A DNA stretch of 64,000 nucleotides, from contig CAKAKS010000031.1 in assembly GCA_916700875.1 (NCBI GenBank), forward strand, positions 18,745,880 to 18,809,879, written 5' to 3'. Shown here one piece after another: positions 45,801 to 60,400 of this stretch. The notes beneath the pieces were generated by a model that searched no databases, was not told the origin of the DNA, and worked only from the letters and a program-made list of their open reading frames with translations. Position 1 is the stretch's first letter, and each line of letters starts with the position of its first letter. The position numbers and the translations under genes were made by a program. This DNA is from Sebastes aleutianus. Taxonomy: Eukaryota > Chordata > Actinopteri > Perciformes > Sebastidae.

Positions 45801-48800
45801 TGTATCAGCATCAGTTTCCTCCACAGAGTCTGTTTCTCATCGTATGACATTTTTGTTTGACTTTATCATCCCCTCAGGGACGTTCGGCCAGCCAAGTGCA
45901 CTAAAAACAGGATATACTTGTCAGAACAATGGCACAAAACAGATAATCTCACCTTACCGAGTTATCCACATACTCATCAGTACCACACCTTCGACTCCCG
46001 CCCACATCCTCCATGACCCACCAACACCCTGTTCTAACCCACATCACAGAACCGTTTGATACAACACAGCAGCCAGATCTGGAGACGCCATAGATTACAT
46101 CTTCTCTCCTGGATTTCTCTGCCCACACAGTCTAGTTCGTAAAATCTAATGAGTAGTAGCACCAGTATCATCTCCGCCTACAGACACTCTCATTGAACCG
46201 TGGAGAGGACCTGGACAGACTCCAGTGTGTTGGCAACAAATCCAGGCAGCTGCTGAGTCAGAGCATGCTCTGCTGCTGGCTTCCCTCTTACTACTGAGTG
46301 TCAGTCTCCCTCAGGCTGGGGTTTATTCTGTGGAGAGCTGCCTCCTGGCGTAGATTCCTGTGCTGGCAGAAACAAGGTGTGATCCATAGCTGCTGGTGTG
46401 TAGATGACTTGGAACCTGTCAGCTTCACAAAACCAAACAAATGCTTGTGAATTGAATTTGCGCTGCAGTATTTCAGTCTTTAAACCTCTGAAGTTTGTAA
46501 AGGACTACTTGAACTGGGCATCATAGATCACACATTTAGCATGGATCTGGAACTTTAAGGACTGTTTCTTGCACACAATTGATTTGGAATCTGATTTTAG
46601 TGGTGCAATTCGGGCACCGATTATGAACCCCATTGTCTCACTGTGCCGAAAAAAGAATACTTAAAAAAAACTTGAATTACCAAATGCTACCATGAATTAC
46701 TCATATTGTTATTATATTGATTTTTACATTTTTGTTCTTTTGATGTATTTGAGTGTGCCTTTGCCATCTGTAAGTGTCAGAGCAGCTGGATTAATCATGC
46801 ATTAATTATGCACCTTTGTATCCACCTGTTTTTATGCACATTTTTAATATTCATAGCTAATATGATTTAAAATTATTTTAAAAAGAAGAAAGAATATATT
46901 TTTGCTGTGATATAACCGCTGTGAGAAGGCAGACATCACTACGGCTGATATCTCCAACACTGCAACTCACACTCACTCCCATGAGGTTATACTACAACCA
47001 GGCAAAAGACATTTAGGTTTTGGACCTCTACTGCCTTCATGGTGTCCGTGGTGAATTGTGACGACATATCATCTTTATGTCTAGATGTGCGTCTCATCAA
47101 ACACATCATCACCACTCCTGGTCCATCTGGCTCCATTTGTCTGTGGAGAGGTCGGCCCATATTTCAGCCGCAGACAGCCAGTCTATCTACCAAAGCATCT
47201 CTTATGACACGACTATTCACTATTCAGCTGTGCAGCCGCTCTTCCTGCTGCTGCTGCTGCTGCTGTTGGGGATATTAACAGATTACCCCGGTGCTGACCT
47301 TTCATGGGCTGACCTCTTCACTTTTCCACAACAGACAGCTGTAAACAATATCAGTAATGGCTCCCTTTTTCTGTCATATTTGTCTACTTGACACTTCTAC
47401 CGTTGCTTCGGTGAAGTGTGATGACTCTATGACTGTGAGGGTGTGTTAATGTGAAGTATAAAGGTATTATTCTCCTTCATGAATGAGGCAGATGGCTGGG
47501 GGAGCAGATTGCAGGGTTTAGTTAATGACCACATAAATGGACGTTAGTCTGCATGGCTGAAGGGCACCGCTCTGTTTTGTGTTTGTTTGTGTTTTTTTGA
47601 GCTGCAGATTTTGGTTTCGTTTTTTTTTACCGGTGGCAGAGGTTCCTCCCTCCTCCCCCAAACTGTGCCAACAGTCATGCCGGTGTCGAGAGCCCAACCA
47701 TCTGTCACTTTGAGAGTGTGCGTGTGGTTTCTGTGATGCCAGCACAGGATCCTGTGTGGGTGTGTGAGCCTGTGATTGGTCAAAAACAGTCGGAGGCACG
47801 ATATTTTTTACATCAGAGCCTTTGTTTTGGGTAGTTGTTTTTTACCCGCACTATTATACCAGAAGTCTGGTAGTAGTGACCAAATAATGTCAAGCATTGC
47901 GTATCAAAAACTGTCCTGACTTTTCTTCTAGCGCCACCAGCAAGTTCACATTTTTGGTTTTGAGTGAAACGTCTTGACAAATATTGGGTTGAATGCCATG
48001 AAATGCCCTGTTTCCAGGGACCTTTTGAGGAACTCATTGTGTTTCAACCAATGATCAGGGTCTAAATTAAGTTCCGGGGACATTTTATGGGGCCTTTTTA
48101 CCCCCCAAAAAGGCCCTAGTCGGGAGGCTGTACTTTCTGACAATACTGGAACTTTTGGGGTGGAGTTTGCATGGATGACTGTCGCTGATTGATGAAACAC
48201 AAACACAGCGCTGCTTCTACTTGTGTATTCATGAACAATTCATCAACAAGGAAGTTCTCTAGTATCGATTTAGGACCATTTTAGGACGAGGGGAGAACAT
48301 TTCTCTTTGTTTAATAACATTGAAAGTAAAGTTAGGCTCTGCTGTTGGCTTCCTGACTCATTTAAAAAAAGGAAGTGAGAAAACGGAGAGAGATCGCGAG
48401 GGCGAGCGGTAACGTCAGAAGAGGGATTCATCACGGTGGTGCTGTGAATGAGAGAAATGAAAGTTATTTTCTCATTGTTTCATGGCAGTTACATTTTAAA
48501 GCACAAATTAATAACCATAGAATACTCAACAGATGATTTACTGTGGAGATGGACGCTCTTAGTTTCAATTCCTCTGCTGCATTTCATTCATTACATCCAG
48601 CTTGCATCTGTAAATACTATGCAAATGTAAATATTGTTGCCGTGAGACGTTTATGTTTGTCTAAGGTTTATTTTTTCCAACGCATTTTTTTTTTTTTTTT
48701 TTTAGATGAAACAGGACACACTGAACTGCAGGCTGCAGAGTGTGTTTACCGTTGTGTGAGGCTGTATGTGAAGTGAAGTGAGTTTGAAGGACTTTAACCA

Positions 48801-51800
48801 CCATCAGGTCAAATTGTAATTTGTCCACTACTTCAATTTATGTCCAAAATGCCTGCAAAACTAATGACCTCATCCTCAGCCTCAGCTGTACTTTATGTTT
48901 AGTTCTCATTAGAAAATGTTTGCACGCTAACACGCTAAAGTGAAATGGTGAACATGGTAAAAGAAGTTACACCTGCTGCTGCTAAACACGAAAGAAAAGA
49001 AAGGAAGGAGAGAAATTCAGATGTCACACTGGGGTCACTAACAAAACATTCAGAACGATACTTAGCCCTATCTGTCTGACTGTCTGTCTGCTTATCTGAA
49101 TACTGAGATAATACTGAGGCTGGGCCATCTTTCTGTTTAATCCTTTGGCTTCTGTCACAGTTTTGTGTGTGTGTGTGTGTGTGCGTGTGTGTGTGCGCAT
49201 TATCAGAGAGATTTCATTTCCTCACAGACAGATCAACAGAGAGACAAGAGGGACAGAGAGAGAGGAGGGGTGATACAGAGAGAGAGAGACAGACTTGCAG
49301 TGCTGTTCCTGCTGCTCACTTCAGTTCTTTTCCTTATTGGTGGACTGATGTCATAGAACATATCCAGCACCAATGTGAACTTTTGAAGGCTTCTGTGTAG
49401 ACAAAAACAGATGTTATCTTCTTGATCTTTGAATCAAGTTTGAGAAGACGATAACATCATTTCCTGCACACTAAGCAGCAGCACAGGAGATCATGTTACT
49501 TAACTTTACCAGTTCTCTTGTGTTAACCTCATTCACTGGCATAAAAAAATATCTCCAAATGTATTTACTTCACATTAAAAGCCATGCTGGCTCCCCATGG
49601 CTGGTGGCTTTTATGGCAAAGAGTAATAACAACCAAATATGTTGTATGTCATATTTTTGTTTTTTCCCCAATCAGTTTTTTAGACATATTGGCAGGCTGA
49701 CTTAAACAGGCAGGAAATACTGGATTCAGGTTCAGCTGAAAAAAAGTATGTGTCCCTGTGCGACTTTTTGCCTTTATTCATGCATTCTTCTGTATTTCCC
49801 AGAGGGCAACCCTTGGGTCTGAAAAGTGAAGACAATGCGGAAGTGCCTTAAACTTGCATTCTTTCTAATATCAAGCAGGAGGCGACTCCTCTGGTTGCAA
49901 AAAGAAGTCAGATTGTATAGAAGTCTATGAGAAAATTATCCTAATGCTCATTTTTACCTCAGTAAACATTGTAAACATGAGTTTATGGTCTCAATTGCTA
50001 GTTTCAAGTCTTCTTCAATACAGCATGATGTTCATTTAGTAAATTATGGTCTCATTTAGAGTCAACTAGACCATAAAGCAGGGTATGCTTTAGGGCGTGG
50101 CTACCTTGTGATTGACAAGTCGCCACCACGGCGTTGTCCGGTCTGGGAGTTGTCTGTGTTTTTGTCTTAGACCTTTCACAGTGTGTTTCAGTTCATGAAA
50201 GTTAATTATAACCTTTTCGGTTGCCTGAAAATATCTTATTCAGCGTTCGGTTGTACTCAGCTCCACCCTCTTGTGATGGCCAAAATGCCAAACTTTAGGC
50301 ATCAAAACGGCAGTCCACAAACCAATGGGTGACGTCACGGTGACTACATCCACTTCTCATGTACAGTCTATGGTATTATCAGTAATCTTGATATGACCTC
50401 AGCTTTATTGAACCTGTTGCATCATCACAAGCATCATCACTCCAGTAAAACGCAGGTTAGCAGCATGACTCGGCAGGTGACGACCAATCAGTTCAGTTTC
50501 ACAACCGCTCACTCATAAAGTTCCTCCTCTCTTCCATCTGTTGACAGAAACACCATTCACAGCCTGCTGTGATTATTAATCACCACAGCAGAATGCACAT
50601 GACCGGGCCCATAATGATTAAGTGAGCCGTCCCTCTTTGCGAGTCATTCTCATGCTAATCAGTGTATATTGTGATGGAGTGGTCTGTATTTTTCACACTG
50701 TGGAGCCCGAACTGACTGCATTTACATGAGACAACTGTTCTCTTTCCAAATAAAATTAATATGAATGATGAATCTCATGGAAGTGTTATCGCTTAGGAAA
50801 AACTACCAGTTAACATGCAAAGGACCAGGCAGTAGATTGACTCATTTCCTCTCCTCTTTCCACAGCCATCAAGGTGTACTGTCAGGGCTTATGTGGGATC
50901 TCCAACAAAGTGAACGACGCCTCATGGATGCTGGAGGAGCAGTACTTCAACAGCACGTTGTCTGTTGCCGACAAAGGTGATGACAATAAAAGCATGATGA
51001 TTTTTTAGCTTTTTCTGCTGGTTGCACTCATCTAAACACATGGGTACATGAATGGTGACCTTAAAGGAATGGTTTGGGTGTTTTTAAGTGGGGTTGTATG
51101 AGGTACTTATCTATAGTCAGTGTATTACCTACAGTAATAGGAGTTACCGCATGGAACCAAAGCAATGCACTGCTGTGGACGGGAGCAGCAGCAAAACCTA
51201 TTTTAGCCACATCAAAAAATCAATATCAGTTTAAGTGTACCCTATATTATTATATATTTAGAATATTTTCAGCAGTTTAACTTGCCGTGAGACAGCTATA
51301 TAGTCTGTTTCCGACGGGGAACTGAATCTGTTATATGCTCTCGCCAAAGCAGCCAGATTCCATTGAAAAAAGCAGTAATTTTACCTGACAGAACACGGTC
51401 GGTTAGTTTGTATGTGTTATTGTGGGACTTTGGGTTGTTCGGATTCACACAGACCAGCAACTCCTGTGTTCTGCGAGGTAAAATTACTGTTTTTTTCAAT
51501 GGAGTCTTGTGGAGTCTTTGTCAAGAGCATAGATGGATACAACAGCTTCAGTTCCCCGTCAGAAAGGACTGAATTTCTCTACATGTTTTGTCCATTTGAT
51601 GCATACAGCAGACACTTCTCTAACGTTACAGGCAGTTGTTAATCTTCATTCATATTTGTGCAGTGCACACATCCTATACATAACACAAACGGTTTCATCC
51701 GGCTGCCCTGAGAGCACTGAAATGTCAGAAACTCCCTGTCATAACAACGCTGTGTGACGTGATTGAAGCCTCCCATCTTTCGCCTCATTTGGTTTATGGT

Positions 51801-54389
51801 AAATCTGCTGTAACAGGCTTAATCTCACAAAGACAGCAGCAGGTTTTTTTGCGGCCGTGTAGTGAGGAGTTAAAGCCTCAATCAGTCAGAGTAGCAATCC
51901 CCTGCAGTCATGTATCCAGCCGGCCTCTCCGCATGCTGCCTCTCTGAGGTGAGATGTGGTCGTCAGTGTCTGATCAGAAGGTTGGACATGCTCCCCAGAG
52001 GACAGTGTCTGGGTACCATCCTGCCCTGCTGCACCGACGCCATGCTCACCCGCGGAAATGAGAGCTTACAGGACCTTTTGTTGTGAGCGTCATCTTCAAT
52101 CTTTTGTCTTTGTTGCCGATACCGCCCACAGCCAGAAGGTGAAATGTGCCATGCATGCATGAAATGTGTTGTAAATGCAAATCACACTGTGGGACTTAAT
52201 GGCAGTCATTCGAGCATGTAATCCATGCTGGTTAAAACACCAAGAAGCGGTTCAATGTTTAACCCAGGACTGTGCTTCAACATGTGGTATACACCAGACC
52301 AGTCTATATATATACGTACTATAATACTGGAAGGTGCATTTACTCAAGTACTGTAATTGTACTTGTAAGTAGAATGTTGAAGTGCTTTTTTTTCCATTGT
52401 AAGCTACTTTATACTTCTACACTCCACTACATTTCAGATAGACCATTTATGACAGCTACACTTTCTAGTTAGGTTGCATACTATAAATGTACATACAACA
52501 TATGAGGCATTATTATAGATTAAACTACCCAACTACATATAAAGTACTTCAAATTACTTTGACCAGATGTGTCATTAAAATATTACTTGTTGTTAATGCA
52601 TCAGTTTATAATAGTCCAATAATATAATATGCGGTATATGAAATATACTGATCATACAGATCCAACACTAGTACACAGAATAAATGGGATTAAAAGTAGC
52701 ACATAAACAAATCTTCACAGAGATTGTCTCATTTTTCTACAAACAAAAATGTATACCATCTGAAAAACACTATAATCACTATATAAAAAAATATATTATA
52801 ATCAAATTAAAATGTATTTACATAGCTTTAAACCTGTTATAACCACCTGCCACTTTGGGGCAGCAGACACAGGCTGTGAACACAACATTGGAGCGTATCA
52901 AAGCCTGAGTAGATGGAAACAAAACTACATGCATGGCTAGACACTATTCGGTGAAACTGAGAAAGTGTTTATTTTTGTGATTTGAACAAACTGCCCCTTT
53001 AATCTCAGATCTGACTTGTGAAAAAACTAAAAGGTGTTGGTTAATTCCACTTGTTTAGAATGTAAACATTGTGCTGTTATCTAGAAGAATTCAAAGTGTA
53101 AGTTAGTGTTCTGCCCCATTTCAAGATAAACGAGCTTGGTGTTACACCTGTTGAAATAAGATTCTGAAGCCGAAACTGAAGATATTTTTGCATTTTGAAA
53201 TAATATATATATATTATAGTGTATTATAATATTTCTTATTCTGATATCTAGTTCACAACTGAGGTTCTCCCTCTTTTCTGTCCATCTTACATTCTTATTA
53301 TGAACCCAGGTGATTTGAGTGTGTCATTATTACAACAATGTAAATTATTGTACCGTTTGACGTGATTTTACCCCAGTTCAGTACATCCGTTACTGTAGAT
53401 CTAATGTCAAACAGGGAAGTGAAATGAAGGCCTAAGAGCAGGCTCAGATGACTCAGACTGAGCCAACAAACAGGCACAAACATGAACACACCCGCCACCT
53501 CACACAGTAACATGCAAACCCGTTGGCATACCACTTGATGAGCTTTGGTCTGAATAGTGTATGGTTATAGGTCTTGTGTAACTATTTAGAAAAGAAAAAC
53601 CTTTACATGATCTGTAGGTTGCCACATTGTCAGTATAAATATTGTAAATTTATGGCAACTAAAATGTAAAAAAAATATTTATGGGACACTTTTACTGAAT
53701 TATGAGTGAAAGAAAACATAACAGTTGTATCAAACCTCGACACTATCCATTGGTACCAACTATATCATACTAGCTTGTCACGAAGGAGGCTAAGTAACGC
53801 TCCAAACTTGTGCAAAATTTTGGCCATTCTCAAACGGGTCCTTTGACCTCTGACCTCAAAATATGTGAATGAAAACGGGTTCTCTGGGTACCCACAAGTC
53901 TCCCCTTTACACACTTTTTTTCTGGACAATATTTTTCATTGTTTCGTATTGTTAATTATTTCCAATAAAATCCAATAATAATACATTTTGAACAGATAAA
54001 AAATGTGCGATTAATCGTGATTAACTATGGACAATCATGCAATTAATCTCAATTAAATGTTTTAATCGACTGACAGCCCTATAATAAATATGAGGAAAAA
54101 AAATATACCACCATATACCACATATGCAGTATCTTTGAAGCATGAGAAAAACTCATTCCACCTCTCAGTACACACATGCGCACACAGCGTCTACTGTAAA
54201 ACACCAGGCACACCACACTCTAAACGGAGAAGGACATAAATAATTCATTACACACCCTCCCTCTCTATCTCTGCCAGTTTTCCATATCCCATTCTCTTCC
54301 GAAAATGGGCTGCTCTGCCCCCAAGGGCTGAGCAGCAGAGGGAGAGCGAGACAGGAAGGGTGACAGGAGACCACCACACACACACACAC

Positions 54390-54445
<56 letters not shown>

Positions 54446-57400
54446 TTACACAAAGCAAGCGACGCTCACTTTGGCTGACTGATAATGTGGTATGCCACAG
54501 ATGCTTGGCGGTTGGAGGAGTGAAGACCAGTGATGTCAGCGTCCGTTCTTCATCCTGTCAATGTTCTCAGTTAATGACCTTCAGGAAATAAGGATCTCCC
54601 TCCCACTGCTGCAGCTTGGGTTGTGGTCACACTGTAGACTTGTTTTACAAACTGACAGCTTTATATTTAGACCATGCTTGAGACAGACTCACTGTAGCAT
54701 TTCTTGTGTTTTTATATTCAACATTATCTTATGATGGTACGTCACACGTCTCTGCACAGACGGTATTTTGTTGCAACAGTGTTTTCTTTCACTTTAATAA
54801 ATGAGAACAGACTTTCAAAAGCACTATCAGATGAAAGGTCTTATATAATGTCACCTTATTAGATTAGTATGTTATATTTAGACAACACAAGGTAAAAATA
54901 AACTAAGGAAAGGAAGTGTATAGAAGTTTCTTTTACTCAAAATCAAACGCTCATTTAGGGTTTCTATCATCAGTCTTTCTGGAAAAATATAATTTTTGCA
55001 AAGTTAAAGGTCGATTTATTTGTTGGCATTCAAAGAACGTTATACATTATTGTAACTGTTGGTTTATTCCTTATCCGTTTTGGCGTTGGCATTTAACCTG
55101 TGAAGGTGTAGGGCTTGTGGGAAAAGGTGTTTCTTAAAGGCCATTAGAAAGAATGCATGTTTAAGGCACTTCAGCATTGGCTTCACTTTTCAGACACTGA
55201 GGTTGCCCACTGGTAATGATATAGTCCTCCTCTAGTCATTAGTGCTGTAAGTACAATGGGTTTGAATTGTCTATGATTGTTAATAGGTTAAATGGATCCT
55301 CAAATTGCATTAGTACACTGAGGTTAAGAATCTCTAACAGCTTGATCTAATTTACCCCTCTTTTAATTGTTTTCCTTCATCCTGTTTTTCTGCCTGTACT
55401 CGTGTTAGCTAGGCTCTCTGCAGTCGGATATATAAAGACGCTGCACCTGCACAGAGCACGACTGCTTCCTCAGGCAATAAACATGATGCAAATGAACACA
55501 CTCAGCCCGAGCACTTCCTCTCCGTAAACTGAGACTAACGGAAAAAAGTTGTGTCCGTCCCTAATGAGGTGAGACATGTTGCTGTCTGGAAGAATTTAAT
55601 TGGGCTGTCAGCTCATCTAGGGAATTAATAACCCGACTCTCTCAAGGTGCGCTCAGTGTGATAGGAATGGAAAGGCCCTTATTGGTGCCTTATGCTCTTC
55701 TTATCAATTTAACTGAGCTTGTGAAGTATGAAACATGTTTCTTCACAGGTAATGCAACACAAATTCTTACTCAGAGAAAATGTACTGTTTGTTTTATTCC
55801 AAAACACCTCTTCGTACTTCAGAGCACTTCCTGTTGAGATCCTCAGAATGACACATTTGCTTCTGAAAACACAGCTTCAGTTCACCCCGTGTTGTCTGTT
55901 AACATCAGTAATACAAAGTTTGCCGCCTTTCATTGTTGCATTTCAGCAAGTTGTTTTTTTTTCTCCTGCACTGCTGCCACATTTTTGGGGTTTCTAGTGT
56001 TCATGTCGCTGTTTTTCTCTGCTTGAGATTCTGAAGACCTTTTGTTTATACCAACATCTTTAAAGAATAAGGCTGGTGACAGTCTATGTTTTTCTTATTG
56101 TTAACAAATGAAATCTTGTGAAAAGACTAGAATTACTGCCTTGCGGTTGTACGCCTCCACCAACCAGTCAAATTGCAGTTTATATCCATGTTTGTCCAAA
56201 ATGTCATCATTTTATCCTGTTAGACATGTGTGTGAAATTGTCATAATTAGCATATGAATTCTTGAGTTATGGCCAAAAATGTGTTTTCTGAGGTCACAGT
56301 GACCTTTGACCTTTGATAAACAAAATCAATTCAGGTCAGCCTTGAATCCAAGAGGACGTTTGTGCTGATTTTGAAGAAATTAGCTCAAGATGTTCCTGAG
56401 ATATCACAAGAGTGAGACGGACGTTAGATCACAGTGTCCTTGACCTTTGAACGCCAAAATAGAATCAGTTCATCCTTGAGTCCAGGTGGACATTTGTGCC
56501 AAATTTGAAGAAATTAGAGATATCGCGTTCACAAGAGTGGACCGCAAACTGATGCTACTAAGTATTTGTGTGTGCGTGTATATCCAAAGTCTGATATGTC
56601 TTCTTCCTCTGTGCCACAGAGCTCCATTGTTGTCCAAAAACTATTAAAAACACATCAGTGAGCCACACTGTTGCACTGAGTGACATGTTCCTTCATTACC
56701 ATGAACACACACACTGTAACTCAATCCCACATACACCGTCCTGCTGTCATAAATATTTACTCAATCACTGAATGTGTTTTATTCCGCAGCTGAAAATAGT
56801 CCCTAACAAATGCACTATTTACCCCTTTTGAGTAACGTTTGCTAAAACCTACATTGACCAGCTGTTTTAGGAAATTATTTAGCCTTTTTTTTTTGCTTCC
56901 GCATCAACAATCATCATGTTTTCAGGTTGTCCATCCGTCCGTCCAACCCATTCTCGTGAACGCGATATCTCAGGAAAGCCTGGATGGATTTTTTTCAAAT
57001 TTGGCACAAACGTCCACGGAGTCCAGGGACTCCCGGATGAACTGATTCGATTTTGGTGGTCAAAGGTCTCTGTGACCTCACAAAACAAGATTTTGGCCAT
57101 AACTCAAGACTTCATAAACATAATTGTGACAATCTTTAGGATAAAATGATGAAGTGATGACATTTTGGACAGACATGGATGTAAACTGTAACTTGACTGG
57201 TTGGCGGAGACATTCAACCCTGAGATGGTGATTGTAGTTTAAAAATGAAACTATATATCTGTGACCAGTTTCTAAAGATTTATGGCTTCAGTAGGAACCA
57301 ATGTGCTTGAGCCTGACTGGCACAGACGGAGAAGACAGCATATTTGACAATAAGAGAAATATAGAATAAAACCAGGCACCTCCTTTAATCTACAGGGGCA

Positions 57401-60400
57401 GACTTTGCCCAATGATGCTGACCTGTAGGTGTTGTAACAGAGCACAAGAATGCACTCAGTCTTGGGTCGATCACTGCTGGCCCCACTGTGCTTGTAAATC
57501 ATTGATTAACTTTGCTGAGAAATGCTGCAACTTTGCCAGCTACACGTGTTATCGCTTCCTCTGACCCCGACTGATTGGTTTCAGTTGCTAGTTTTGTTCA
57601 CTACAAAAGACATCTCGGCTCAGCTGTCTTTGAACAACAAAAGCCTGTTTGTGTCAGAAACTCCATCCCACTGGGAAGTAGGTGAACACCACAGGACATC
57701 GAATGTTTACTAGAGGATATGGGAAGTCGAAATAAATGTCATTTGCATTTTTTTTTCTATCTGAACTGATAAAACTTCTTCTTTTACAGGAACCCTGGTT
57801 GCAGGCGAACACAGTTTCCCCTTCCAGTTTCTCATTCCAGGTGAGTGTGAGATTAACCCCCAATGACACATTTAACCTCATTCCTCCACGCCTTCAGTTC
57901 CCGTAATAGTTTTTTTCCGGGTCCAGATGACGTCAGTGATAGGAACTTGCAGGTGTGATAACATCTGATAACATGGGTGTTTTTCTAGTATGTGTACTTA
58001 TAAAGTGCTCAGCCCTAAGAACCTTTGTCTACCACACAAAACAGACACACAGATCTGCGATACCGTTGGTGTGTGAAGGGTCAATACATAGTTAGATTGG
58101 GAAAGAGCATGGCACTTGTTCTCAAACACTTCTAAGTCGATTTTTCCTAAAGGCTGACAAAAAATTCCAACACCACGATCATGCAAGTACCACAAAGATG
58201 AGCTGATCATGCTCGGCACCTGTGAGGGCACACATGCACAGTGCAGCGTCTGTCTGTTATCTTACAATCTCTCAGGCGTGGGTTGAAGCTCAGGGGGGGT
58301 TGGGTTATTTTTAGTTCCCTCTCCTGTTGTGCAGTCACTGTTTAATTGGTCTTCATGCCCCCACGCTTCGCCCTCCCCTCCTCTCGGGCCCTCAGACTTG
58401 AGAGCATCAGCAGAGGGCATGTAACTATCATGTAGTGATAAGTGGCTCATTGGAGAGTCGAGTGCCTCCTACTGCCCCCTGCTGGTACAGCAAACAGACT
58501 GATTTGCTGTGTATTTAAAATGGACTTACAGCAACTGAAGTCTTGAAGGTAGAATGAGCCAACCTGACTTTAAACTAGGGCTGTCAAACAATTAAAATAT
58601 TTAATCGCGATTAGCCGCATGATTGTCCGTAGTTAATCGGGATTGATCGCAAATTGATCACACATTTTTTATCTGTTCAAAATGTACCTTAAACGGAGAT
58701 TCGTCAAGTATTTAATACTCTTATCAACATGGGAGTTGACAAATATGCTAGCTTTATGCAAATGCATGTATATATTTATTAATGGAAATCAATTAACTAC
58801 ACGAAACAATGACAAATATTGTCCAGAAACCCTCACAGGTACTGCATTTAGCATGAAAAATATGCTCAAATCATAACATGGCAAACTGCAGCCCAACAGG
58901 CAACAACAGCTGTCAGTGTGCTGACTTGACTATGACTTGCCCCAAACTGCATGTGATTATCAGAAAGTGGGCATGTATGTAAAGGGGAGACTCGTGGGTA
59001 CCCATAGAACCCATTTTTATTCACATATCTTGAGGTCAGAGGTCACGGGACCCCTTTGAAAATGGCCATGCCAGTTTTTCCTCACCAAAATTTAACTCAA
59101 GTTTGGAGCGTTATTTAGCCTCCCTCGTGGTTTGTACCAATGGATTCCTTAGGTTTTTCTAGTTTCATACGATACCAGTATCTTCACTTAAGCTTTAAAA
59201 CTGAGCCCGCTATAAATGCGTTAAAGAGATTAGTGCCGTTAAAACTAATTTAATGCGTTATTATCGCGTCAACTGTGACAGCCCTAGTTTAAGGACAAAA
59301 AGTAGCACCTTTCACGTCAGTAACATTCGCTCAGTTGTCAGTTTATTAGGTACCCCTAGCTAAAATGAATGCAGTCTAACACAACAGCCCATCATGAAAT
59401 CCTCCCTTCATGAAGAAAAGCTGTAAAATGAACAAATATTATGAACATTGTCTGGAAAAGGGAGATCAATAGTCAGAATAATGATGGACATTTGGTTCAC
59501 AGAGTTGTTGGTCATCATGCTGGTGTCCATAAGTATGTAGAAGGAGTCTTGGGTAATCTCAGTATATTTTTTTTTAACAAAGCTGGACAGGGATGGACTA
59601 AAAGAGAATTTCGGCAGACAAGCCCAGCTCATTAATCTGGAGTCGAGGCATCAGGTGGTGCTCTAGCCTGATCATCTCTCACTGAGGGAACAAAGAAATT
59701 CAAAGAGAGGAGGAAGGCGTAGGCTGAGATAAGCCCAGTACATGGACACTTAGAGGGATAAATAGGGTCGGATGAGATGGTGGATGGCCTCATTCCACAG
59801 GGACATGAGATACAAGTTATGGACGAGAAGAGAGGAGAACAAAAGACATGAAAAAGCGATACACTTTAATACAGTGCTATAACCTTTTATCCATTGTAGA
59901 TGAGCATGTAAGAATCCTCGTTTTCATACAAATAAACAAACGGAATAACCAGCGAGCAGCCGATGATAGCCTTGAAATTCCCAAATATCCTCCTATCTCA
60001 CTGATGATTTCTGAAATTAAACTGTCAACTGTGATACATTTCAAAACATCAACACTGAGCTGGGAGGAAGGTGTTGGCCTCTATACTCAAATCAGGGAGC
60101 ATGCTGTCAGACCAAGTATGTGTGAATGCAATGTGTGCTGCTTCCTCCGACGAGCCAGACCTATTGAAATCAAATCAAAAGAGTTCCCTCCAAACAGGAT
60201 TGCTTCTCACAAGCAATTTATTTCCCTGCTCGGCAGGTAAAACCTTCTCTGCTTGATCTGTTCACCTCTGAAGTCGAGATCTAAATTCAGATTTTTAATT
60301 TTAGCGGAACTACATTTGTGAAACTTAAGCGCTTTGAAACTTTGAAAAAAGGTTACTTTGACAGCCTCGGTTGTCAAGTAACTATTGATTTGCTAATTTG

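Noticed and set aside
45754..46059. 101-codon open frame on the + strand
   Set aside because: Low-complexity Ser/Thr/Pro composition with no splice or start context. Probably chance.
54165..54458. Cys/Val-rich open frames on the - strand
   Set aside because: They are produced by the CA microsatellite. The same applies to frames over the other GT/CA runs.
59848..60240. 130-codon open frame on the + strand in ARRDC1 intron 3
   Set aside because: It has no recognisable domain and composition like the surrounding AT-rich DNA. Frames of this length are expected a few times by chance in a window of this size.
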